Assembly (NCBI GenBank): GCA_002081555.1
Contig: MZNV01000705.1
Span: forward strand, 1-34,267
Length of the DNA stretch: 34,267 nt
Source: Protostelium mycophagum
Lineage: Eukaryota > Evosea > Variosea > Protosteliida > Protosteliaceae
Direction of reading: 5' to 3'
Shown: piece after piece, positions 1-13,600 of the stretch
Layout: every line of letters begins with the position of its first letter
How positions within the stretch are numbered: the stretch's first letter is position 1
The notes under the pieces: generated by a model
The model's input: only the letters and a program-made list of their open reading frames with translations
Databases searched by the model: none
Told to the model about the DNA's origin: nothing
Translations under genes and position numbers: made by a program

Positions 1-1107
1 GTTGTAGAATGTCTTCACCAAATCTTTCTGTCTTCACTTGTCCGATGATCTAAAAAAATCAGAAATTTCTGATCTTTTTAAAGAATTTAGAAAAAATAGA
101 ATCCTAAAAAAAGATCTAAAAATGGAGAAATTTCTGACTTTGACGAGTTCTTCGCGTTGTGATTCCGTGTTCTGCGATAGAGATGAGTTCATTCTCTCCC
201 ATCACACGATGGGATAAGAAGGGTGTCCCGTCGTCCGTGAAATTAGCCGCGGCTAAACTCTCTCTCAATTACAACGAACTCCATCTCCTTCGTCATCTTT
301 TTGGCGCTTTCGCTTGCCTCCTTCCTCCCCATTTTCTGATTTTCTTTTCTCTTTTTTATTCTGAAAAAATCAGTTGAATTTTTCCATTTCATGATCGCGG
401 TTGCGTAACGCGATTGAAGACGTACCAGGCAGACATCGATGTGGACTCTCTTCGTCCCGCTCGTGATCTTCCTCGCATCACTTCCGAGAACAACATATGA
501 ATTACTCGCATAAGCGTTATGTGCTATTTTCTCACCCAAGACCCCTCCCTATACACGTCATCACACGTCGTGACATTCCTCCAGTGAACCAAAAACCTGG
601 CGCTTACAGTGTTTGGTGTTGCCCTTAAAGCCAACAAAGAATGTTCACCGAGTGGCAAGATTGAGACAAGGAGCAGGGACGAACAAGAGAAATTTACTTG
701 CGCTGACGTGGGTGTGGATTTTGATGAGATTTCAGTCAATTCTGAGATTATTTCAAATGTGTACGGCTGGAGTCCAGTTTGGTTACAAAGTAGATATTCG
801 AAACACGAACATGGACAACACACAGCAGAGAGGAACAAGCAGCTCAAGCGATTCACAGCGATACGATGATTCGAAAAGACAAGATGGACGCCATGCACCC
901 ATCCAGAGATGTTCTATTGATCAAGAGAGGGAAGCTGCGAACACAATGAAGCGCATCGAAAGAGAGAACCTTCCTTGGGCAATATAAAGGATGTAATATT
1001 ACAAAGTCTTTTTCCTCTCATCTTTGCAAAAAGAGCTGAAGGCCCTCTGCCCATGAGGAGATAAATTCACATCAACGGCACCAGATCTTACAACTTTTTA
1101 CATTTGT
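1..1107. other. Left edge with no confident gene
   Basis: No stretch here matches a family I recognise. Open frames of 60-124 codons exist on both strands. The best is on the + strand and ends at a TAA at 985-987; its last ~60 codons (from about 810) are rich in Ser, Asp, Gln and Arg and could be the final exon of a gene, but I could not build a phase-consistent exon chain upstream. A second weak candidate is a + exon starting near 183 (MSSFSPITRWDKKG). Positions 1-8 carry the GTTGTAG word seen at many intron ends further right. Confidence 0.4.
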
Positions 1108-2661
1108 TCAAACAATGACGTGTCCGTGTCTGAGTATTTCTTCTGCTCTCTCTCTCCTGAATAAATAACCCTCCTCCACGTCATAGACCCAGTGTCTCAC
1201 GTCACCACATTCCTCCTGTACAAACCTCAGTTTTCTTGGCGGGAAAATCATCTCCAAGAGGCTGCAGAGCGGAAAGAATTATAAAATAATGCCCACCTGA
1301 TGCAAATCTTGCAACAAGATCTTCAAATCATTCATCCCATTGTTGGCCAAATGCAGAAAGAGCGGTTGTAGTAGATGTTCCGCTGAGAAATAAGCAGTGA
1401 AGGCTTGTAAGTACAGAGATAATTCTGCCCTTGCTGCGGGTGATGACCGAGAGCTGCCAGCTTGCTTAGCGACTTCTGCTGGATTGCTTCCCGAAAAAAC
1501 AAAGTGGTCCGCTCGCATTTCGTAAATGCTGCGGTTAAAGTCCATATCAAATCTGGGATATGTCATATATAGTTCAAACGACATCTATATACAGATTGGA
1601 GAATTCTTTGTCAGTTTTAAAATTCCAAGAAAATAAAATAATAATCGTAATAAAGGATATTCACCTCTGAAATGACCGGTCTGGTGAGAGAGATTTAATG
1701 GCTTCTTCTCGTGTCGACTGTGGTCCCAGAAAATGAATAATTCCCTTGGCCTCATCGTGCAAGAACGGGACATGAGGTATCCTCACCCCCAGGGTCGAAA
1801 AAAGTATGGCAGCGTAAGTGTTCGAACCGTGTACATCCGCATCATTCATCGTGCCACATCTCTTGCGCTCCAGGCACTGTGTGGTCGGCTCTATAAAGAC
1901 TCTGCGGAAGGCTCTACACTTGACACCCTCTACGTATTCTTCTGTCAGCTGCCACAACCTCTTTCGCGCTTCTTGTACAGGGGTACTTGCTTTTTTTGAG
2001 AGGGCTGCAGGGTGTTGTGCAGTTTTGGTGCCTTCGGCGAACCTCAGAACAGCGGAATGGTAAGCCATCATCTTTCTCGCTTCACATTCTTGACCACCTC
2101 TGGCGAGGAGTCCCAACAGTGAGAGAAGTTCGCCTTCTCTAGAATCACGATTGAGCTCTCTATAATTGATCAGAAGATGAAACCAGTCAAAATGCTTTGG
2201 TACCTGAGGGCGACGTGAAGTAAATGACCCCTCGCTCCAAGCCAGCTATGCAAGCTAGAGATCGAAGAGGAGAGTTGAAAATTATCCAGAGCGCACCGCT
2301 GCCTCCTGGCCTCCGAATGATCTGCTAAGCCGTAGGCTGACCGAATGACATCCAACAAACAAATTTCAAATGTGTCCGTAGGCGGTAATCTGTGGCACAT
2401 CTCTTTCAACAGAAGCAGTCCACTTTGTATGCGTGAGTTTTCCATGAATTCCCACTACAATATATTAAAGACGACCATATAATCTTGATGACAACTGACT
2501 CTCAGTGTAACTTGAGCTTTCGCACCATTGTACTCTGGAAGGACCCCTCGCTTCTGCAATCTCTCCAAGAAAGTGTCTAATTCCTCCTGAGAAGTCGCTC
2601 TCGTAATCTGTCTTTGTTCATAAATAAATGGTCTTTGGATATGTCTTCTGCCAAGTAACAT
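1108..2661 (-). CDS. Unrecognised helical protein, five exons
   Basis: Reading leftward the exons are 2661-2500, 2454-2204, 2159-1665, 1552-1297 and 1215-1108. Every junction has GT...AG and the phases agree, giving about 423 residues and a TGA stop. I do not recognise the family. The protein looks soluble and mostly alpha-helical, with Leu-rich stretches (for example LLSLLGLLARGG and AFTAYFSAEHLLQPLFLHLANNG) but no membrane segment or catalytic motif I can name. The last exon ends in a basic/acidic helix (YLFRRERAEEILRHGHVIV). The start at 2661 is provisional: open sequence continues to about 2860 and may hold an earlier exon. An HEAT- or TPR-like scaffold is possible, but that is only a guess from composition. 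The gene is divergent from PI4K, with about 690 bp between the starts. Confidence 0.6.
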
Positions 2662-3352
2662 GTTGTCGTTGAAATGATACCCCAAGAAGTCTGAGTGCCT
2701 GCCGACCAATCATGCTGAACCATTCCAAGAATTGGGCAATTCCGGAACAACAGCGTTTCGGAGAAAAAGGGAGTGCATGTCAGAGATACACTTTTTAGAG
2801 AGCAAATCCTGGGGTGTGCATAAGTTTCGATAACATACCCTTGGAGGTGCATTGACACGAAAATATCTTATGATTGACTATGATTTTTCAAGGAAACAAG
2901 AGCAAAATTTGCCCAAGTGTGAAAGTAATTTCATTAAATTATAAAAATTAATCAATATTGTTTGATTTTTTTGATAAAAAAACGCTAGACAATCTATTGG
3001 AACGTTCCCCTTATTAGGGCCCTAGAATAGGCCTGGAAAAGGTTTTAAATAAATGAACAAATAAAGAGCATAGAATTACTAGCACAGATTCCAGAAGCTA
3101 AACAGTTGTAACAGATATGCACTTTTTTCAAAACAACTCTTGTCTGATAAATATGCCTAAACAAACCTGAATAGAATCAATAGAGGAATGGTTCAAGAAT
3201 CACATCTTAAACAGCCCTTTAAGCAGACAGATCTTTTTGTTTGGTTCACGAGGAAGTGTAGATGGGATCCGTTTCATTCCAATGCGATTCTCGCCAGGCA
3301 CAGAAAACACACGCCCAGACGTTCTTCTTTCCCCTAATGCAATAGGACGATC
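2662..3352. other. Intergenic stretch between divergent genes
   Basis: This lies between the unrecognised minus-strand gene and the PI 4-kinase. Positions 2662-2860 may hold an additional 5' exon of the minus-strand gene, because a frame stays open there. Positions 2880-3000 are AT-rich with no coding signal, and 3200-3352 is probably the leader of the kinase. I see no repeat or RNA gene. Confidence 0.4.
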
Positions 3353-7706
<4,354 letters not shown>

Positions 7707-8089
7707 AGACAATAAAGATGCCATTTTGTCTTGCAGTTTTTGGTTATCTGTCAGTTTGAGACGTTTCTTAAGCTTTTCGTACTGTCTGTCATCACTTTGC
7801 ACGTCAGGTTTGCGAATTTCTCACATTTGGAGAGAGGTCGACTCCCTCGTGTGAGAATTCTGCTTTATGCGCTTTGTCATTGGCGCGAGATTTTATGTGA
7901 AAGAAAGAAGTTACAAGGTTGTTTTGTTCTCTTTGTGTTGGGAGCTTGTGGAGGTGGATGCCTTTTGTGGTGTACACAATGCTGTGTCCAGGGGGGTAAT
8001 GCCAGGCATTTTCTGCTGTGAAGGTAAAAGTGGTCTGGTTGTAGAGCGCAGAAATCGCAGATCGCAGAAACTTTGGCGATTCCGCTGGC
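7707..8089. other. Intergenic stretch, PI4K to SLOG gene
   Basis: About 380 bp with open frames on both strands but no recognisable product. It probably contains the 3' UTR of the kinase and the promoter and leader of the next gene. No repeat or RNA gene is visible. Confidence 0.4.
7711..7716 (+). terminator. Poly(A) signal AATAAA after PI4K
   Basis: AATAAA lies five bases after the kinase stop codon (7704-7706). The position suits a very short 3' UTR. No transcript evidence is available from the sequence. Confidence 0.5.
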
Positions 8090-8874
8090 ATGAAGAGGGC
8101 ACTGACCGATTATTTCAGTTCTCCCAACAAGCGACCCACAACCAGTCTAAAACAAAAGATAGAAGACAGCTCTTACGATGATCTTACCGATGAAGATTGG
8201 GCCGTTATAGACGATGTTCGGCGAAAAAAAGCGAGAGAACTTCTGTCCGGAGGAGCACAAGGTGCTGACTCATCTTTCGCTCGATGTGCGGAGAAGGCTG
8301 GTCATTATATTCGCCACTTGAGTTTCGATGGACATAACGTGAAGGGACCTGGAAGTGTTGTCAAGTATACGACATTACAACTGGCCGAAGCAGACCCTCA
8401 CCTCACCAAAGCGGCTACCATGATGAAAAGATATGTCCCTCACGGAAAAGTGTTCATCCTTCATCTATTACAAAGGAACTACATGCAAATCAGAGACACT
8501 GAAGCTGTGTATGCTGTGAGTACCTTCGAGTCTGAATACAAGAATAAATCATCGGTTCGAATAGAGGGTGGAACAGCGTGGGCATGTCAGATGTTCGTTA
8601 ACCTCCAAGTAGAGAAGGTCCTATAATTTATCATTTTAGTTATTGATCAATCCAGGGCATGAGAGGTCCTCTACCTCTATACTTGTATGAACAGAACAAA
8701 GAGATGTGGCATCAATGTTTCATAGAGGGAGACAACAAGAACTACCTCGTCAAGTGGATAGAGCAGCAAGATACTCCAAAAATTTCTGCTTTATTATATA
8801 CTGGTATAGGGACACGGAACACCACCTCAGCAGGAGAAAAGGCGATACAACAATTATATAAAAATATTGGATGA
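8090..8874 (+). CDS. SLOG/Rossmann-fold (YspA/LOG-like) protein
   Basis: Two exons, 8090-8608 and 8656-8874, joined in phase 0, give 245 residues. The motif LLSGGAQGADSSFARCAEKAGH near residues 51-72 has the glycine-rich loop of the SLOG superfamily (DprA, LOG, YspA), which binds nucleotides or nucleotide-derived ligands. A second Gly-rich patch, VRIEGGTAWACQMFV near 157-171, and the C-terminal YTGIGTRNTTSAGEKAI resemble strand-loop elements of the same fold. No nuclease, TIR or other effector domain is fused. The N-terminus KRALTDYFSSPNKR looks like a PCNA-interacting peptide (see findings). The start ATG follows directly on this motif, and I see no upstream exon. The biological role is unknown; ligand binding is inferred from the family. 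Confidence 0.65.
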
Positions 8875-8884
8875 TAAATTATAC

Positions 8885-9130
8885 TATTACCCGGCGGACA
8901 CGGATTTGTACCAATTTCAAAATTATCGTTTGAAGCAAATAATTTTTCAACAATCCCGGTACGGAACGCGAGATTTGTACAAAGTTCAAAAATAATTTTG
9001 AAAGCGATTATTTTTTTATAATCCCGGTAAGCGACGTGATCATTGCGGTAAGCGATTGTCACCGTTGAAAAATTATTTGCTTCAAACGATAATTTTGAAA
9101 TTGGTACAAATCCGTGTCCGCCGGGTAATA
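8885..9130. repeat. Perfect 67-bp inverted repeat with 112-bp spacer
   Basis: The left arm 8885-8951 and right arm 9064-9130 are exact reverse complements over 67 bases by eye. The arms begin with TATTACCCGGCGGACACGG. The spacer holds a degenerate copy of the arm (GATTTGTACAAAGTTCAAAA around 8972) and several CCCGGTA/CGGTAAGCG units. It starts 11 bp after the SLOG stop codon and ends 43 bp before the next ATG. It could be a foldback or MITE-type element; I see no clear target-site duplication. It could also fold as an RNA hairpin in the 3' UTR of the upstream gene. Confidence 0.9.
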
Positions 9131-9173
9131 TTGTTTTTTCAAAATATATTTTTCTCAGCTTGTCAGTTGTAGA

Positions 9174-10182
9174 ATGCAAAATTCGAAACAAGAAACATTT
9201 TTCAAGCTGCTCAGAAATATGGACGACAAAGCTGCGCAGAAGAAGGATATCTTTACTTCCTTGGCAAAAGTGAGATAAAAGACAACTCTTGTCATGATGT
9301 CCAACATTTTAGGTAGCAAAGCCGCTGACCATCCAAGATTTCATTGAGTGCCTTCCCCACCTTGAAAAATGTAGATAATTAATTTATGTCTCATTTTAAA
9401 AGTGATCGTCTTTCAGTGGATGTCATCAATGTCGTTTTAGACATGGAGAAAGAAGAGTGCCTGCGGTCTCTCTGTTATTGTGAGTCTTCTGGCGAGAAGG
9501 TATTCATACCCAATTCAGAAGTGAGAATCGTCCAAAACAGTCTTGATCATGCCTTAATGACCCGCAGGACAAGTGTTGGCAAGAGGTTGTTGCAGACACC
9601 GAAATTCCAAGTGAGTATATCGTTTCCCAGAAGGGAATCTTCTGATCACTGATGGATATTCTAGATGAACTGTCCTTTGCAAAGAAGGTCCTTTTATCCA
9701 AAGAGTATCGCCAAGAGGTAACACCATGTTATTCCCACGTGTTCATGTAAAACAACAGATCGCCATCTTTAGAACTGAAGTCCAAGAAATTAGAGACGAA
9801 GTGAAAGCAGAGCTCTGGAAATGTGGTGGTGTTCAAAATCTCTCCAAAGAAAGGTAAACATCGCATCGATGATCAACAATGACAAATACAGTTTGAAAGC
9901 TGTAGAAGAACTAAAGAAATTTGAAGAAAAAGATTTCATGAGATGTCTTAAAATACAGGGCGATGTAACCAGGTTCTAATTCCCATACCTCATGATGGAT
10001 TAATCGCCCCAGGTCTGAGCTGGAGAAGAGGCAGCAGAGAGTGAGAACGAAAAGATTGAGATCTGATGAAGAGACCTCTGCAATGTTATCTGTCATAAAG
10101 AGGTCTGTACATTGGACGTGTTGACGATTATGTTTATCAAGGCAGGTTGAAAAGCCACACTGCCTACCGTTATGAAAATTGA
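9174..10182 (+). CDS. Unrecognised coiled-coil protein
   Basis: A multi-exon gene that I do not recognise. Probable exons start at 9174, 9313 and 9417, then near 9667, 9761, 9893, 10014 and 10145, with a stop at 10180-10182. The N-terminus is helical (ETFFKLLRNMDDKAAQKKD, then LTIQDFIECLPHLEK). The second half is charged and predicted coiled coil (EVQEIRDEVKAELW, VEELKKFEEKDF, ELEKRQQRVRTKRLR). It ends LKSHTAYRYEN. The junction between the third and fourth exons is uncertain: the strong donor at 9611 gives the wrong phase, and a donor near 9573 would fix it. The stop is only 24 bp from the URM1 stop on the other strand, so the two genes converge. It could be a structural or adaptor protein; no function is proposed. 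Confidence 0.5.
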
Positions 10183-10206
10183 GCCGAAGGCTTTTTCGGA
10201 GCGAGA

Positions 10207-10577
10207 TTATCCTCCGTGAAGTGTGGATATAAAGACGAGTTCATCGCCATCCGAGACTCTGTAATCAAGTCCTCCCATCAGCTCCCAATCACAATCATTG
10301 ATGAGAACAAGTATCCCAGGGCGTCTACGACGATTAATGACGAGATTAACTCCAGACAACTTACACTGTGTCATTGCTCAGAAATAACTCTGGTCTTTCC
10401 TTTAATATGTTGTTCTTTATCCATTGCAAGAGATCTCGCAGGGGAACATCACCTTGATCTTTCAATTCCACATTATGGCTCTTGATCTTTCCAAAGAGAA
10501 GTTCTAAACCACCGCTGCATCACATCAGACTGACGTGTACCGACAAAAACGTACCTGAACGCTATGGTGACTTTCAT
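10207..10577 (-). CDS. URM1: Ubiquitin-related modifier 1
   Basis: Three exons read leftward, 10577-10555, 10514-10365 and 10324-10207, in perfect phase, giving 96 residues. Urm1 is both a sulfur carrier for tRNA wobble-uridine thiolation and a protein modifier, activated by the E1-like Uba4. The match is clear: N-terminal [16 protein letters not shown], then the conserved [21 protein letters not shown], and the C-terminus FISTLHGG ending exactly in Gly-Gly at the stop, so no protease trimming would be needed. The length equals the family norm (about 99). It is transcribed divergently from VPS8 across 89 bp and converges with the coiled-coil gene. The three short exons are easily missed by automated calling. 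Confidence 0.95.
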
Positions 10578-10666
10578 TTTTCTGTAAAATGAAAGCTCTG
10601 TGATCGGAAGAGAGGGCTACAACGAGACACATCAGTTCAGACATCACATGAGCCGGATCGTGTCAT
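10578..10666. promoter_or_regulatory. Shared URM1/VPS8 promoter region
   Basis: Only 89 bp separate the two divergent start codons, so both promoters and both 5' leaders must lie here or overlap the coding starts. It contains CTACAACGAGACA (10617-10629), a word otherwise found in introns. No TATA box is evident. Confidence 0.55.
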
Positions 10667-13600
10667 ATGGATGACCAGACACTAGAGGATATATTAGAGG
10701 AGGGAGATGACTTTTCAGACGATGAATTCTTGGCTGAATTAGGGCACCGCGACATACAGAATGTCACTCCCTCGCCATTGATTACAGACAGCTCACCCAT
10801 GGAAAGTCCTGGTACAAGGTCTATAAAAAGACGCGCCATATTGGATTCTAATTTAGAGAAAGAACTCTTGGAGATTGAGGAGATAGAACATGAGATTGAA
10901 CAGACACAAGAGGAAGTGAGCATGATTTTAGGCCTGACATTTTTATTGATCATTTTAGATGGACTTGACCAAGAGGACGATCGAAGACTTCACAAATAAG
11001 GTCTTCCACTGATCATCAATAATCTATCTCACATTTTATTAGACTTTTGACAGTAGGAGATCAAGGTCTATCAGTACCCGTGTGGATGTTTTAGAGACGA
11101 GAACTTTGGTAAAGATATCAGACTTGTTGAATAGAGAGAAGAATCAACACAATAGAGTCGGCATTCCCACTTGCATTGCGGTACGTCTTAAATAACTTCA
11201 CATGACGTCATCATCTTTTTGGCCTTGTACAAGAGATGAAAAATCCTTGCACAGATCATGATGAAAAACAGATACGTAAAGACATCATCGTGGGCACATC
11301 TCATGGATTCGTTTTGATCTTTGGACATAATGAGGAGCTGAAAGACACGATTAAGAACACGGAATTCGGTCCGGTGACAGCTGTAGATTCTTCTTCTCAT
11401 GAAGATCACTGGCTACTCATCGCCCACGAGAACGGTCACGTGGTTGTGTGGGACTCAAATGTGAGTTTTTCAACAAATGATTTTTCAAAATTATTTTAAT
11501 AAATATCTAAATTTATTTAAAATTCAAATTCTCAGACGAAAAAAACGGTCAAAATACTGAAGAAGCACACTTTCCCTGTGGTCCACTTACGTTTTCTCTC
11601 GGATAAGAACAGATTTATATCTTGTGACACCCACGGAACAATGTACAGCTCCACGATCTTACCGGGAACCATAATGAGAACGGCAGTGGACCAGACCATC
11701 GTCTTTGATGGGAATAATTCGAATATCGGGCAGATTGTAGATCTGCAACCTTACGTACAGAAGGAAAATAGTCTAAGTCTGGTGGCTTTCGCCACGTTGA
11801 GGAGGGTCAGAAATTCCGATGAAAATTCTGAGAAAGTTCACTGAAATATGCAGACGTATTTGGTGTCTCTGTATTCACATATGGCGAAGATTAATATACA
11901 GATAGAGAGGTCTAAACACGCAAGTGTGAGTCTAAATATAGATCATTCATTGTAGATCGACTCAAAAATTCAGGACAAGAACATCTTGCCATGCATAGCG
12001 TGGTGCGCTACACAATGGAGAAGTGAAAAAGCTCCAGTGGAGGGTCACTTGAAAAACATCCCAATCCCAACTGTCGCCATCTCTTGGGGTTACACAATAC
12101 AGGTGCATTTTCAAATTTTAAACTTTTTCATTGGCGCCATAAATTCTTAAAAATTAATTTTCTAAAAATCGTATAACAATTCAAAAAATTGCCCATCTAC
12201 AACGAGGCAGATCATTCAGATGAGAGATAAAGTGGATGCCAAGGGGAAGTCTGCCAGACTCAAAGACTTTGTGATCGATACGATCATCGTGGCGATGTCT
12301 TGGATAGACGGGAGGGTCCTCTTAGTATTAGATGACACAGACCAACTGAGGGTATGGCTAGTTGTAGTTGCTCATTTCTCTCGTTATAGAAGCTGTTGTA
12401 GAATAGATGCATAGACGAAGCTGCGGCAGAGCCGCAGAACAGATAGTGGAAATCTCTTCTATAAGAGATGAGGCCAATAAATCGAGCCAGGTTTTGGATC
12501 CCTTCAATCACACTGTAGTCCAGACTTTGAATTCTAAAGGTACTTTCACGTGTATTTTTACGGTAGTTAACGGTCCGATCACGGCCTCAATCTTACACCA
12601 GAAAAACGGACCGACTTTTTTCCAAGAAATTGTTTTTCCCGCCATTTTTAAATTTTAAAAGGGATGGACGTCATCTATCATTCCCGATTTGGAGCAGCGT
12701 ACCATTCATACAGCAACTCTTTTGTAGATCAAGGCAGGGGGGTTTATATGGCAGGTGAGTTTTCCTGGAATATTCTGATGACATCATACACGGGTATGTC
12801 GGAATGATCTATTTTTAGGGGTGGATAAAATACACCATGCGCATCTTTTGAGCTGGGAAGAAAGAGTATCAAAATTGGTTGCCGCGCAACGATATTCAAA
12901 CGCGTTGATGCTAGTGAAGAGGTGAAATTTCGTCGAAATTTTCTTTTTATTCCCAATTTTTTTATGAGAACGCGTGAGTCAACACAAATATTTGAATTTT
13001 TATTTTGGCGGGAAATCTATGCACTGACCTGACGAAGCTTCAAAGAGTCAGATTCTGAGATCGCTATTGAGCTACCTCAAGATGAGATGAGAAGACAACA
13101 AATTGTAGACAGTAAAATAATACAGCTTCTGTTGATGTCCGTCGACTACGCGCATATCACAACGGCCAACACCACCAAGACACAAGCCAAAGAGAGGTGA
13201 CTTCTCCTTTTTGAAAATGAAAAATGATTTTGAGAAAATAAATCGTTGTAGATGGAAGAGGGTGGGTGCCGAGTGTGTCGAATTTTGTGTCTATATCAAC
13301 GCAACAGACGTGTTATTCACGGATATAATGGAGAAGTTTAACACTTATGGACACCACGGCCTCTTTTTACAAGTATGTACCATCTACAATTGAATCTACA
13401 ACGCGAAAAACTCACAAAAAAAGGTCTTGGAGCCTTTCATCCTCGACAAAAAGTTGTCCAATTTGCCACCAGAAATCATACAGCAAATTGTAGAACATTA
13501 CTGCGCGAAATCATGGCTTAGAAGAGTTGAACAGATCATTTTGCACCTTGAAGTCGCCACGCTGGATTTTCAACAGGTTAATCCATCTACAACGAGACAT

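Noticed and set aside
613-987. Possible transporter-like exon (hydrophobic stretch ending TAGVQFGY)
   Set aside because: The hydrophobic stretch depends on one of two competing frames, and I could not join it to any upstream or downstream membrane exon.
8742-9191. Minus-strand open frame of 149 codons across the inverted repeat
   Set aside because: It runs through both repeat arms and antisense to the SLOG gene's last exon; its product has no protein-like pattern beyond the mirrored repeat translation.
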